Position numbers and translations under genes: made by a program. Positions 25,989 to 39,174 of a stretch of DNA of 64,000 nucleotides are shown here, piece after piece. This stretch comes from Dryocosmus kuriphilus (Eukaryota > Arthropoda > Insecta > Hymenoptera > Cynipidae): contig CM076193.1 of NCBI GenBank assembly GCA_038277395.1, positions 147,797,813 through 147,861,812 on the forward strand. Reading direction: 5' to 3'. Every line of letters begins with the position of its first letter. Within the stretch, counting starts at the first letter, position 1. Under the pieces are notes generated by a model that ran no database searches, was not told where the DNA came from, and saw only the letters and a list, made by a program, of their open reading frames with translations.

Positions 25989-26732
25989 CGAGGTGTGATC
26001 AAAAAGTAAGGTGACTTTTTGAATTTCGCGGGATGCGTACAGTCGATATTCGCTTTCTTTTTTTCTTATGTTGGTACACTCGTCCCAAACATATGTGCAC
26101 AGTTTCAGCTATATAGCATTTTTTGTTTGCGTGTGAGAGGCATAAAGGTTAGAATTGTTTTGCGTGCTCGGCGATCTTCTGCTGTCGAAAAAAAATGGAT
26201 CAAAGAATTTGCATCCAATTTTGTGTAAAAAATGGAATTAATTGCTCTAAAATACTTAAAATGTTGACAGTGGCATACGGTGAGTGTACTCTGAGTAGAA
26301 AAACGTTTATAACTGGTACAAGCTCTTTCGGAAAAGCCGAGGGAGATGTTAATCACGAAGCTCGCCCTGGACGTCCCAGCACGTCGAAAACTGATGAGAA
26401 CGTTAAAGAAGTGAAGAAAATAGTGTTGGCGAATCTTCGAGTTACCAATACAGAAGTTGCTGATGATGTCGGCGTCTCGTTTTGCTCGTGCCAAGCAATT
26501 GTAGTAGATATTTTGGGCTTGAGACGTGTGTCAGCGAAGTTTGTTCTGAAATTGCTAAATTTTGACCAAAAGAACCGTCGCGTGAGCATCGCTCAGGAGG
26601 TGTTGAATGACGTCAACGGTGACCCAGACTTGCTCAAAAGGATCATAACAGGTGATGAAACATGGGTATATGGTTATGACGTCAAAACTAAGGCTCAATC
26701 GTCCCAGTGGAAGCATTCTGGATCACCAAGAC
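25989..26732 (+). mobile_element. mariner DNA transposon, 3'-truncated
   Basis: Begins directly after a TA dinucleotide (25,987-25,988) with the mariner-type terminus CGAGGTGTGATCAAAAAGTA. It contains the 5' untranslated region and the first 180 codons of a transposase. It ends at 26,732 within the codons for SGSPRP, where the sequence returns to satellite 2 at ATTTCCAGATTTGTG. The 3' half of the element, its 3' terminus and roughly 105 bp of the satellite monomer are missing, so a deletion removed element and satellite together after insertion. It cannot move by itself. Confidence 0.9.
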
Positions 26733-26749
26733 CATTTCCAGATTTGTGA
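26195..26749 (+). pseudogene. mariner transposase, N-terminal two thirds
   Basis: Transposase catalyses cut-and-paste movement at TA sites. The fragment starts at the expected MDQRICIQFCVKNG and has the N-terminal helix-turn-helix region, the linker ARPGRPST (residues 56-63), a second DNA-binding region around residues 84-110, NFDQK-R-SIAQE (122-134) and the first catalytic aspartate in TGDETWVYGYD (152-162). Residues 30-52, between AYGE and ARPGRP, are degraded: the usual aromatic-rich segment after the first HTH is replaced. The catalytic block with the second and third aspartates is absent. The last four codons before the stop (FPDL) are satellite sequence. No function is expected. Confidence 0.9.
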
Positions 26750-27884
26750 TGGTATCAAGGTCAAATTGCCACCCTTAATAATACGTTCAAACTTGTCCCC
26801 TATTGTTTTAGAGTCTTTGAAGCTTGTTTCGGACAAGTTAATTGAAGACTATACAAGCCAAGGTCTTTAAGACTATTTAATGACTGTTTTAAAAAGTTCG
26901 AACTGCTACAAATGCATTTATGACCCTTTAGAATAAGTTCAACCAAACTGGAACCACTGTAAACTTATTTCAAACAGGTTAAAACTGAGTCTATAGTTTT
27001 TTCAATGTCTGACAGTTAACTCCGAAGAAAAATAGTTTCCGAGAAAAAAACTTGAAAAAAGTTTTCAATCTTGGACCAGGAATATGATTCAACTCAAGAT
27101 TGACTCTTTTATGTACAATATAAAGAAAAATGTACAAAAGGGTTACTCTACTTCATTTTAAAAATATATTCAGAAAGAACATGAAATTTTTAGTTTAAAT
27201 CGAAATACTTTTAGGGTTCTTTTTGATCAAAAAGATTCCAGGTCATTTCCAGATTTGTGAAGGAATCAAGGTCAAATTGCCACCCTTCAAAACACGTTTA
27301 AATCTGGGTCCTAATGTTTTAGAGTTTTTGAAGCTTGTTTTGGACAAGCTAATATAAGACTAAACAAGCTAAGATCTTTAACACTATTTAGTGACAGTTT
27401 TAAAAACTTTGGACTGCTACAAATGCATTTATGACCGTTTAAAATAAGTTCAACCAAAGTTGCACCACTGAAAACTTATTTGAAACAGGTTAAAATTGAC
27501 TCTATAATTTTTTGAAAGCCTGACAGATAACTCCGAAGAAAAGTAGTTTCCGAGAAAAAAACGTGCAAAAAGTGGTCAATCGTCGACCCGGAATATTATA
27601 TAATTCAAAATTGAGCCATTTAGGTATATTATACATAAAAATGTAGAAAAAGGTTACTGTACTTCGTTTTTAAAATATTTTTAGAAACCACATGAAAGAT
27701 TCACTTGAAATCGAAATACTTTTAGGGTATTTTGTGATTAAAAAGATTCCAGGTCATTTCCAGATTTGTGAAGGAATCAAGGTCAAATTGCCACACTTCA
27801 TAACACGTTTAAATCTGGCTCCTAATGTTTTAGAGTTTTTGAAACTTGTTTCGGACAAGTTAATATAAGAGTAAACAAGCTAAG
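26733..27884. repeat. satellite 2, diverged monomers after the mariner
   Basis: Satellite 2 resumes with ATTTCCAGATTTGTGATGG and continues as monomers of about 510 bp, diverged from the 22-24 kb type (for example CAATCTTGGACCAGG in place of CAATCGTGACCCAGG). Confidence 0.9.
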
Positions 27885-30800
27885 ATCTTTAACACTATTT
27901 AATGACAGTTTTAAAAAGTTCGGACTGCTACAAATGCATTTATGACCGTTTAAAATAAGTTCAACCAAACTTGAACCACTGGAAACTTATTTCGTACAGG
28001 TTAAAACTGACTCTATAGTTTTTTGAAAGTCTGACAGTTAACTCCTAGGGAAAATAGTTTCCGAGAAAAAAACGTGCAAAAAGCGGTCAATCGTGGACCC
28101 GGAATATTATATAATTCAAGATAGACCCTTTTAGGTATATTATAAATAAAAATGTAGAAAAAGGTTACTGTACTTCGTTTTTGAAATATTTTCAGAAACC
28201 ACATGAAAGATTCACTTTAAATCGAAATACTTTTAGGGTATTTTGTGATTAAAAAGATTCCAGGGCATTTCCAGATTTGTGAAGGTATCAAGGTCAAATG
28301 CCGCCCTTCATAATACGTTTAAACTTGTTCCCTATTGTTTTAGAGGCTTTGTAGCTTGTTTCGGACAAGTTAATTGAAGACTAAACAAGCCAAGGTCTTT
28401 AACACTATTTAAAGAATGTTTTAAAAAGTTCGGACTGCTACAAATGCATTTATGACCATTTGCAATAAGTTGAACCAAATTTGAGCAACTGTAAACTTAT
28501 TTCAAACAGGTTAAATCTGAGTCTATAGTTTTTTGAATGTCTGACAGTTAACTCCGAAGAAAAAGAGCTTCCGAGAAAAAAACTTGAAAAAAGTTTTCAA
28601 TCTTGGACCAGGAATATGATTCAACTCAATATTGACTCTTTTATGTACGAGTACACTATATAGAAAAGTGTACAAAAGGGTTACTCTATTTCATTTTTAA
28701 AGTATATTTAGAACGAAAATGAAATTTTTAGTTTAAATCGAAATACTTTTAGGGTTCTTTGTGATGAAAAAGATTCCAGATCCTTTCCAGATTTGTGAAG
28801 GAATAAAGGTCAAATTGCCACTCTTCATAACACTTTTAAATCTGTTTCCTAATATTTTAGAGTTTTTGAAGTTTGTTTCGGACAAGCTAATTTAAGAGTA
28901 AGCAAGCTACGATCTCTAACACTATTTATGACAGTTTTAAAAAGTTCGGACTGCTACAAATGCATTTATGACCGTTTAAAATAAGTTCAACCAAACTTAA
29001 ACCACTGTAAAGTTATTTCGTACAGGTTGAAACTGACTCTATAGTTCTTTGAGAGTCTGACAGTTAACTGTGAAGAAAACTAGTTTCCAAGAAAAAACTT
29101 GCAACGCATGGTCAATCGTGGACCAGGAATATTATATAATTCAAGATTGACTCTTTTGGGTATATTATATACAAAAATGTACAAAATAGATACTTTACTT
29201 TGTTTTTAAAACATATTTAGAAACCACATGAAATTTTAAATTGAGGTCAAAATACTTTTAGAGTTTTTTAGTGATCTAAATAATTCCAGGTCTTCTACAG
29301 ATTTTTGAAGGTATCAATGTAAAATTGTCAACCTGTATAACACGTTTGGACTTGTTTCCTAGAGTTCCGGTTTTTTGAAACTTGTTTTGGGCAGGTTAAT
29401 TTAATACTAAACACGCTGAAATCACTTTAACCCTATTCAATGAAAGTTTAAACAGGTTCGGACTGGTGCAAATAAATTTACCACAGCTTAAAATAAGTTG
29501 AAACAAATTTGAAAAAAATCTAAACTTATTTCGAACAGGTTAAAACCGACTATAGTTTTTCGAGAGTCTGACAGGTAACTCAGAAGAAAAATAGTTTCAA
29601 AAAAAAAAAAATTGCAAAAAGTGGTCAATCCTGGACCAGAAATATTATATAATTCGAGTCTGACTCTTTTAGGTATACTATAAGTAAAAATGTACAAAAA
29701 GGTTACCGTAATTCGGTTTTAAAGTATATTCAGAAACCACATGAAGTAGGGTTTTTTGTGACTAAAAAGATTCCAGGTCATTTCCAGATTTGTGAAGGTA
29801 TCAAGGTCAAATTGACGCCCTTCATAACACCTTTAAACTTGTTCCCGAATGTTTTAGAGTTTTTGAAGCTTGTTTCGGACAAGTTAATTTAAGACTAAAC
29901 AGGCTAAGATCTTTAACACTATTTATGGCAGTTTTAAAAAGTTCGGACTGCTACAAATGCATTTATGACCGTTTAAAATAAGTTCAACCAAACTTGAACC
30001 ACTGGAAACTTATTTCGTACAGGTTAAAACTGACTCTATAGTTTTTTGAAAGTCTGACAGTTAACTCCGAGGGAAAATAGTTTCCGAGAAAAAAACGTGC
30101 AAAAAGCGGTCAATCGTGGACCCGGAATATTATATAATTCAAGATTGACCCTTTTAGGTATATTATAAATAAAAATGTAGAAAAAGGTTACTGTACTTCG
30201 TTTTTGAAATATTTTCAGAAACCACATGAAAGATTCACTTTAAATCGAAATACTTTTAGGGTATTTTGTGATTAAAAAGATTCCAGGGCATTTCCAGATT
30301 TGTGAAGGTATCAAGGTCAAATTGCCGCCCTTCATAATACGTTTAAACTTGTTCCCTATTGTTTTAGAGGCTTTGAAGCTTGTTTCGGACAAGTTAATTG
30401 AAGACTAAACAAGCCAAGATCTTTAACACTATTTAATGACAGTTTAAAAAAGTTCGGACTGCTACAAATGCATTTATGACCGTTTAAAATAAGTTCAACC
30501 AAACTTGAACCACTGGAAACTTATTTCGTACAGGTTAAAACTGACTCTATAGTTTTTTGAAAGTCTGACAGTTAACTCCTAGGGAAAATAGTTTCCGAGA
30601 AAAAAACGTGCAAAAAGCGGTCAATCGTGGACCCGGAATATTATATAAATCAAGATTGACCCTTTTAGGTATATTATAAATAAAAATGGAGAAAAAGGTT
30701 ACTGTACTTCGTTTTTGAAATATTTTCAGAAACCACATGAAAGATTCACTTTAAATAGAAATACTTTTAGGGTATTTTGTGATTAAAAAGATTCCAGGGC

Positions 30801-32455
30801 ATTTCCAGATTTGTGAAGGTATCAAGGTCAAATTGCCGCCCTTCATAATACGTTTAAACTTGTTCCCTATTGTTTTAGAGGCTTTGAAGCTTGTTTCGGA
30901 CAAGTTAATTGAAGACTAAACAAGCCAAGGTCTTTAACACTATTTAAAGACTGTTTTAAAAAGTTCGGACTGCTACAAATGCATTTATGACCCTTTGCAA
31001 TAAGTTGAACCAAATTTGAGCAACTGTAAACTTATTTCAAACAGGTTAAATCTGAGTCTATAGTTTTTTGAATGTCTGACAGTTAACTCCGAAGAAAAAG
31101 AGCTTCCGAGAAAAAAACTTGAAAAAAGTTTTCAATCTTGGACCAGGAATATGATTCAACTCAAGATTGACTCTTTTATGTACGAGTATACTATAAAGAA
31201 AAGTGTACAAAAGGGTTACTCTATTTCATTTTTAAAGTATATTTAGAACGAAAATGAAATTTTTAGTTTAAATCGAAATACTTTTAGGGTTCTTTGTGAT
31301 CAAAAAGATTCCAGATCCTTTCCAGATTTGTGAAGGAATAAAGGTCAAATTGCCACTCTTCATAACACTTTTAAATCTGTTTCCTAATATTTTAGAGTTT
31401 TTGAAGTTTGTTTCGGACAAGCTAATTTAAGAGTAAGCAAGCTACGATCTCTAACACTATTTATGACAGTTTTAAAAAGTTCGGACTGCTACAAATGCAT
31501 TTATGACCGTTTAAAATAAGTTCAACCAAACTTAAACCACTGTAAAGTTATTTCGTACAGGTTGAAACTGACTCTATAGTTCTTTGAGAGTCTGACAGTT
31601 AACTGTGAAGAAAAATAGTTTCCAAGAAAAAACTTGCAACGCATGGTCAATCGTGGACCAGGAATATTATATAATTCAAGATTGACTCTTTTGGGTATAT
31701 TATATACAAAAATGTACAAAATAGATACTTTACTTTGTTTTTAAAACATATTTAGAAACCACATGAAATTTTAAATTGAGGTCAAAATACTTTTAGAGTT
31801 TTTTAGTGATCTAAATAATTCCAGGTCTTCTACAGATTTTTGAAGGTATCAATGTAAAATTGTCAACCTGTATAACACGTTTGGACTTGTTTCCTAGAGT
31901 TCCGATTTTTTGAAACTTGTTTTGGGCAGGTTAATTTAATACTAAACACGCTAAAATCACTTTAACCCTATTCAATGAAAGTTTAAACAGGTTCGGACTG
32001 GTGCAAATAAATTTACCACAGCTTAAAATAAGTTGAAACAAATTTGAAAAAAATCTAAACTTATTTCGAACAGGTTAAAACCGACTATAGTTTTTCGAGA
32101 GTCTGACAGGTAACTCAGAAGAAAAATAGTTTCAAAAAAAAAAAAATTGCAAAAAGTGGTCAATCCTGGACCAGAAATATTATATAATTCGAGTCTGACT
32201 CTTTTAGGTATACTATAAGTAAAAATGTACAAAAAGGTTACCGTAATTCGGTTTTAAAATATATTCAGAAACCACATGAAGTAGGGTTTTTTGTGACTAA
32301 AAAGATTCCAGGTCATTTCCAGATTTGTGAAGGTATCAAGGTCAAATTGACACCCTTCATAACACCTTTAAACTTGTTCCCGAATGTTTTAGAGTTTTTG
32401 AAGCTTGTTTCGGACAAGTTAATTTAAGACTAAACAGGCTAAGATCTTTAACACT
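27885..32455. repeat. satellite 2, about 2,534-bp five-monomer unit duplicated
   Basis: Identical or near-identical blocks lie 2,534-2,535 bp apart: 28,013-28,204 with 30,547-30,738, and 29,488-29,697 with 32,023-32,232. Within the unit the five monomers differ from each other, so the duplication is of the whole pentamer and is recent. One monomer type occurs a third time in between (30,036-30,227), four monomers after its first occurrence, so the exchange was not perfectly in register. Confidence 0.85.
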
Positions 32456-35400
32456 ATTTATGAAAGTTTTAAAAAGTTCTGACTGCTGCAAATGCATTTA
32501 TGACCATTTAAAATAAGTTCATTTAAACTTGAACCCCTTTAAACTTATTTCGAACAAGTTAAAACTGACTCCCAATTTTTTGAACGTCTGACTGTTGACC
32601 CCGAAGAAAAATAGTTTCCAAGAAAAAAACGTAAAAAAGTTTTCAATCTTGGACCAGGAATATTATATAATTCAAGATTGACTCTTTTAGGTATATTATA
32701 AATAAAATGTACAATAAGGTTACTGTACTTTATTTTAAAAATATATTCAGAGAGAGCACGAAATTTTTAGTTGAAATCGAAATACTTTTAGGGTTTTTTG
32801 TGATTAAAAATATTCCAGGTCATTTCCAGATTTGTGAATGTATCAAGGTCAAATTGCCACCCTGAATAACACGCTTAAATTTGTTCCCAAATGTTTTAGC
32901 GTTTTTCAAGCTTGTTTCGGACAAGTTGATGTAAGACTAAACAAGCTAAGACCTTTAACACTATTTATGACAGTTTTAAAAAGTTCTGACTGCTGCAAAT
33001 GCATCTATGACAGTTTAAAATAAGTTCATCCAAACTTGAACCACTTTAACCTTATTTCGAACAAGTTAAAATTGACTCTACAGTTTTTTGAAAGTCTGAC
33101 AGTTAACACCGAAGAAAAATAGTTTCCGAGAAAAAAACGTGAAAAAAGTTTTCAATCTTGGACCAGGAATATTATATAATTCAAGATTGACTCTTTTAGG
33201 TATATTATAAATAAAATGTACAATAAGGTTACTGTACTTCATTTTTAAAGTATATTCAGACAGAACACGAAATTTTTAGTTTATATCGAAATACTTTTAG
33301 GGTTTTTTGTGATTTAAAAGATTCCAGGTCATTTCCAGATTTGTGAATGTATCAAGGTCAAATTGCCACCCTGAATAACACGCTTAAATTTGTTCCCAAA
33401 TGTTTTAGCGGTTTTCAAGCTTGTTTCGGACAAGTTAATATAAGACTAAACAAGCTAAGACCTTTAACACTATTTATGACAGTTTTAAAAAGTTCTGACT
33501 GCTGCAAATGCATTTATGACAGTTTAAAATAAGTTCATCCAAACTTGAACCACTTTAAACTTATTTCGAACAAGTTAAAACTGACTCTCTAGTTTTTTGA
33601 AAGTCTGACTGTTGACTCCGAAGAAAAATAGTTCCAAGAAAAGATCTTGTAAGAAGTAGTCAATCGTGGCCCAGGAATATTATTAAATAATTGACGATCG
33701 ACTTTTTTCGGTATATTTTTAATAAAAATGTACAAAAAGTTTACTGTGCTTCATTTTAAAAATATATTCAGAAAGAGCATGAGAGATTTACTTTTTTGTG
33801 ATTAAAAAGGTTACAGGTCATTTCCAGATTTGCGAATGTATCAAGGTCAAATTTCCACCGTTCATTACACGTTTAAATCCTTTTCCTAATATTTTAGAGT
33901 TTTTGAAGCTTGTTTCGGACAAGTTAATATAAGACTAAACAAGCTAAGACCTTTAACACTATTTATGACAGTTTTAGAAAGTTCTGACTGCTGAAAATGC
34001 ATTTATTACCGTTTAAAATAAGTTCATCCAAACTTGAACCATTTTAAACTTATTTCGAACAAGTTAAAACTGAGTCTGCAGTTTTTTGAAAGTCTGACAG
34101 TTAACGCCGAAGAAAAATAGTTTCCGAGAAAAAAACGTGAAAAAAGTTTTCAATCTTGGACCAGGAATATTATATAATTCAAGATTGACTCTTTTGGGTA
34201 TATTATAAATAAAAACGTACAAAAAGGTTACTTTACTTCATTTTTTAAGTATATTCAGACAGAACACGAAATTTTTAGTTTAAATCGAAATACTTTTAGG
34301 GTTTTTTGTGATTTAAAAGATTCCAGGTCATTTCCAGATTTGTGAATGTATCAAGGTCAAATTGCCACCCCGAATAACACGCTTAAATTTGTTCCCGAAC
34401 GTTTTAGCGTTTTTCAAGCTTGTTTCGGACAAGTTAATATAAGACTAAACAAGCTAAGACCTTTAACACTATTTATGACAGTTTTAAAAAGTTCTGACTG
34501 CTGCAAATGCATTTATGACAGTTTAAAATAAGTTCATTCAAACTTGAACCACTTTAAACTTATTTCGAACAAGTTAAAACTGACTCTCTAGTTTTTTGAA
34601 AGTCAGACTGTTAACTCCGAAGAAAAATAGTTCCAAGAAAAGATCTTGTAAGAATTAGTCAATGGTGGCCCAGGAATATTATTAAATAATTCACGATCGA
34701 CTTTTTTCGGTATATTTTTAATAAAAATGTACAAAAAGATTACTGTACTTCATTTAAAAAATATATTCAGGAAGAGCATGAGAGATTTACTTTAAATCGA
34801 AATACTTTTAGGGTTTTTTGTGATTAAAAAGGTTCCAGGTCATTTCCAGATTTGCGAAGGTATCAAGGTCAAATTTCCACCCTTCATTACACGTTTAAAT
34901 CCTTTTCCTAATATTTTAGAGTTTTTGAAGCTTGTTTCGGACAAGTTAATTGAAGACTAAATAAGCTAAAATCACTTTAAACCTATTCAATGACTGTTTA
35001 AATAAGTTCTGACTGGTACAAATAAATTTATGGCTGTTTAAAACTAGTTCGACCAAGCTTGAACTACTTTAAACTTATTTCCAACAGGTTAAAATTGACT
35101 CTATAGTTTTTTTAAAGCCTCACAGTTAACTCCGAAGAAAAATAGTTTGCAAAAAAAAAAACTTAAAGAAAAGCACCCAATCGCGGCCCAGGAATAATAT
35201 GAAATAATTCACGATCGACTTTTTTAGGAATATTATAAATAAGAGTGTACAAAATAGATACTGTATTTCGTTTTTAAAATGTGTTTAGAAACCACATGAA
35301 ATTTTCAATTGACATCGAAATACTTTTAGGGGTTTTTTGTGAGATCTAGAAAATCCCAGGTTATTTCAAGGTTTTGAAAGGTATCAAGGTCAAATTACCA

Positions 35401-35690
35401 CCCTGTATAACACCTTTAAGCTTGTTCCCTAGTGTTTTGGAGTTTTCAAACCTTTTTTTGGACCAGTTAATTTCAGACTACTTTAAACCTATTCAATGAC
35501 AGTTTTAAAGAAGTTCGGACTGATACCCGAGTGAACCCGGGAAAAAATAATCTTCGAAAGAAGAAATTGCAAAAAGTCGACAATCATAGACCAAGAATAT
35601 TATTAAAATCACCATCGACGTTTCAAAAATATATTAAGGAAATCACACGGAATTTTCAATCTAAATCGAAGTACTTGAGATAATAGAATC
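32456..35690. repeat. satellite 2, right part and decaying edge
   Basis: Monomers of about 500-510 bp with TGTGAATGTATCAAGG and TTCTGACTGCTGCAAATG variants at 32.8, 33.3 and 34.3 kb. Some neighbours again alternate (CAATCTTGGACCAGG at 33,151 and 34,150; CAATCGTGGCCCAGG-like at 33,660 and CAATGGTGGCCCAGG at 34,660), suggesting another dimeric register. Similarity fades after about 35.4 kb. A short GC-rich word (CCCGAGTGAACCCGGG) interrupts the last monomer. Confidence 0.9.
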
Positions 35691-36199
35691 CTGAGGTAAT
35701 ATAGAAGCACTTTAGTCCGAAATTACTTGATGGTAAACACTCGCACAGGAGGAAATGGAAACTGTAGCGTGTTAGTAAGTTCTGGCTGGTATATATGGGC
35801 ATGGGGTCTTTCTAAACTCCATACCTCGTCCCACGCCACCGGATAGAGAGAAATGCGATTTGACGTTTCGTGATATTTTCGCGATTTTACGGGTACTCGT
35901 ATTGGCACGTGTGCACTTCTATTGGCAGCACTACATGCACGAAACACCCCATTGAATTCGCGTCTCAATCCAGACGGGACAACCTTTCACCGCGGATCTC
36001 GTCGATGGAAATCGGACATGTCAAGAGTGACGAATCTCAATCAATAAACGTGACCAGTGATTAACTGCTGATTTAATTCAACATCAGATCAACAATCTCG
36101 ATATAGTGGAATGCATTTTTCATACACTTTCTTTCAGTTCATTTCTGATGCAAGAGCTTTTATAGTTCGTTTTTTAAATTTAATGTTTCTTAATACTAG
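35691..36199. other. unique sequence, no gene recognised
   Basis: Moderately GC-richer than its surroundings at 35.75-36.05 kb. Short open frames of 81 codons (minus, 35,723-35,968) and 64 codons (plus, 35,870-36,064) overlap and match no family I know. It could be a fragment of a host gene or promoter, but nothing supports a definite call. Confidence 0.4.
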
Positions 36200-36305
36200 T
36201 AGAAAATTGGCTCTAGCAGATCTGGGTCGAAAAGTCGTAACTTATGATTTTGGGACTTATGTCTTGGGTCTTATATTTCTAGGCCTCATGCTATGGAGCT
36301 GATAT
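36200..36305. repeat. old 15-bp minisatellite, left part
   Basis: Successive degenerate units of 14-16 bases (TTGGGACTTATGTC, then TTGGGTCTTATATTTC). The same repeat resumes at 38,153 after the foldback element, showing that the element inserted into it. Confidence 0.65.
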
Positions 36306-38152
36306 GTTTGGGTCCCGAGAAAAAAGAAAATTGCCATTGGAACCGCATTGGGAAGCAGGATAAAGTTCCACTAAAGTATTGGGCATGGGACAACTCAGTA
36401 CTTCAATACCAATTTCTTAAAATTTGTTAAAAATCCTTATAGGGGCAAAAGTACAAAAAAAGATCCACTCCCTTTTTCCAAATTTTTACAAGTGCACATG
36501 TGATTTATGTCCCAAAAAGATACTTTTTAAATAGGACTAAAGCACCAAAAAAGTTTAAGACATGGCCTGTTTCAGGAGGACTTTTTTAAGACAAAAGTAT
36601 CGGAAAAGTCCCATTTTATTTTTTTTTTAAATGCTTGAATGTCCTATTTAATTTTTGGGACAAATCTACAAGAAAAGTTCAATTTCATACTTTTCAAAAA
36701 ATTTTACAAGTCTTCATAGAATCTATGTTCCAAAAAGGTAGTTTTAATTAATTTTTGGAACAAAAGTTCTATAAAAGTTTTTTGTTTTATTTTCTTCAAA
36801 ATTTTTACAAGTTCTCATGGGACTTAAGTCCAAGAAAGTCCTGCTGAAATAGGACTAATGTACTTAAAAGTTTCAACACGTCCTGTTTCAGGAGAACTTT
36901 CTTAGGACAAAAATACCGGAAAAGTCCCCCTTCATTTTTAAAAAAATGTTTGCTGTTCCTATTTAATTGTTAGGACAAAAGTACAAGAAAAGTTCAATTT
37001 CGATTTTTTAAAATTTTTACAGGTGTACATGGGATTTATGACCCAAAAAAGTCCTTTTAATTAATTTTTGGGACAAAAGTACTTGAAAAGTTTCATTTTA
37101 TATTTTTGGACTTTTTTATAAGTCCTGATGGAATTTGTGTTCCAGAAAGGTTCTTTCAAAGTGTAATTAATTTTTGGGACAAAAGTATAAGAAATGTCCC
37201 ATTTAATTTTTTTTTAAATTTTCACAATTTCTAACGGGTTTTATGTCCCAAAAAAGTACTATTTATATAGAACTAAAGTAACAAACAAGCTTAAAAAATG
37301 TCCAGTTTCAGGAGGAAGTGTTAAAGACAAAAGTACATACTTGAATAGTCCCACTTAATTTTTTTTAATGTTTGAATTACTTCATTTTTGGAACAATAGG
37401 GTTAAAAAATTTCTATTTCATTTTTTTGTAAACTTTTACAAGTGCTCATGGAATTTATGTCCTAAAAAATTCCTGCTGAAACAGGGCATGTTTTGAACTT
37501 TTTTGGTACCTCCGTTCTACTTCAGCGATCCTTTTTTTAGCACATAACATGAAAGTAGAAGTTTTGAAAAAAAATTAAAGGGAATTTTTCTTGTACTTTT
37601 TTCATCAAAATTAAATAGGACTTGGAAACATTTTTCTAACAATGAAGTGGAACATTTCTAATCATTTTGTACCAAAAAAAGTCCTCCTGAAACAGGACAT
37701 ATATGTTTTAAACTTTCTTGGTACTTTAGTCCTGTTTAAACAGTACATTTTCGGGACATAAATCCCATGTGTGCTTGTAAAAATTTTGAAAGAAAAATGG
37801 AACCTTTCTCGTACTCGTACTTTTGGCCCAAAAATTAAATAGGACTTGCAAACATTTTTCTAAAAATGAAGTGGGGTATTTCTGGTAATTTTTGCTTAGA
37901 AAAGTCCTCCTAAAACAGGACATGTTTTAAAATTTTTTGGGGCCTTACTCCTATTTAAGCAGTACTTTCCTGGGATATAAATCCCATGTGCTCATTTAAA
38001 AATTTTGAAAAAAAGGAAATGGAACTTTTTTATTTTTGCCCCTATAAGGACTTTCAACAATTGTTAAAAAAGTTGGTATTTATTGTGTCATACCCAATAC
38101 TTTAGTGGGACTTTAACCGGTATTCTAAATGGATCCCAGTGGGACTTTTTTT
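36306..38152. mobile_element. foldback-type element A1 with repeat-built inverted ends
   Basis: The two ends are inverted copies. Near the left end CCACTAAAGTATTGGGCATG lies after an ATTGGGAAGCAGGATAAAG word; at the right end the complement carries CCCACTAAAGTATTGGGTATG. The left arm (to about 37,490) holds about three tandem units of roughly 319 bp marked by TTTTTACAAGT near 36,485, 36,804 and 37,125, each with CAGGAGGACTTTT and GGGACAAAAGTAC words. The right arm carries the same units in reverse orientation, for example near 37,690 and 37,900. No transposase frame is present. Architecture resembles Drosophila Foldback elements; the family itself I do not recognise. It sits inside an older minisatellite. 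No clear target duplication could be read. Confidence 0.75.
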
Positions 38153-39174
38153 TACTTGGGGTGTTATGATTTTGGGACCTACGTTTTGGGGCTTATATTT
38201 TTGCTTCTTAAGATTTTGAGAACCTTGTGTTTCGGCCTAACGGATTAAGACTTGCGGTTTGGGACTTTCGACCAGGAACTCAGTATTTTTAACGGTATTT
38301 TTGGTCTTATATTTAAATCCTTATATTTTTGGAATTATATTTTATATTAGGGGCTTACGTATTATGTGTTTCGGTTTGGGATATACGATTTCTAGCTTAG
38401 TATTTGGAACCTTATTTTGTACCTTATGTTTTGAACTTGCAAATTTCACAGCTTGGAACTTGTGCTTTGGAACTTACTGTTTAGAATGTTATTTTGCGCT
38501 TTATGATATGAACTTTACATTCTGTTACTTATACTTTAGGACTTATATTTTGGATCTTATTATTGTTTGCCTTGCGATTTTAAAATTCATATGCTTGGGC
38601 CTTGCGGTTTCGGAATTGGGCTTTGGTACTTAGTGTTTTGAACGTTACTTTGGGCCTTATCATTTTGTATCTAATGTTTTTGGACATCATGATCGTGGAT
38701 CTTATAGCTTGGAACTTCTGTTTGGGAAAATAGTCAGAACGTTATTCTTTGCCTTATATTTTAAGCTGTAGAAATTTGGGCCTTATATTTTTGTGTGTTA
38801 TAATTTTGGCACTCATATGTTTGGGCTTTGTGGATTATGTATTGCGACTTGATACTTGCGATTTCGAACTTAGTGTTTCAAACGTTATTTTGGGCCTTAT
38901 ATTTTGCACTCGAAAATATTTGAGAATGGTGATTTTGGGCCTTAAATTTTTGTGTATTACATTTTTATCTTATATTTGATAGTTTTTAGACCCTAACTTT
39001 TTGGCCAGATATTTTGAGTTACATATTTTTTGAACTTATATTTGGATCTTATGTATTTGGGTCGTTTAAATTGGGACTTGAGATTTGGAAGTTACCACCT
39101 TGAACGTTATTTTGGGCCTTATAGTTTGGGTCGTACAGTTTGGGACTTATGGTTTTAAAACTTGTACCTATAGA

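Noticed and set aside
22049..32232. Recurrent 63-69-codon minus-strand frames in satellite 2
   Set aside because: They recur with the monomer period and are lost by random substitutions in other monomers. They are a property of the satellite.
32838..34531. Repeated 61-codon plus-strand frames (MYQGQIATLNN type)
   Set aside because: Same satellite monomer read in another frame, with no start context or domain.
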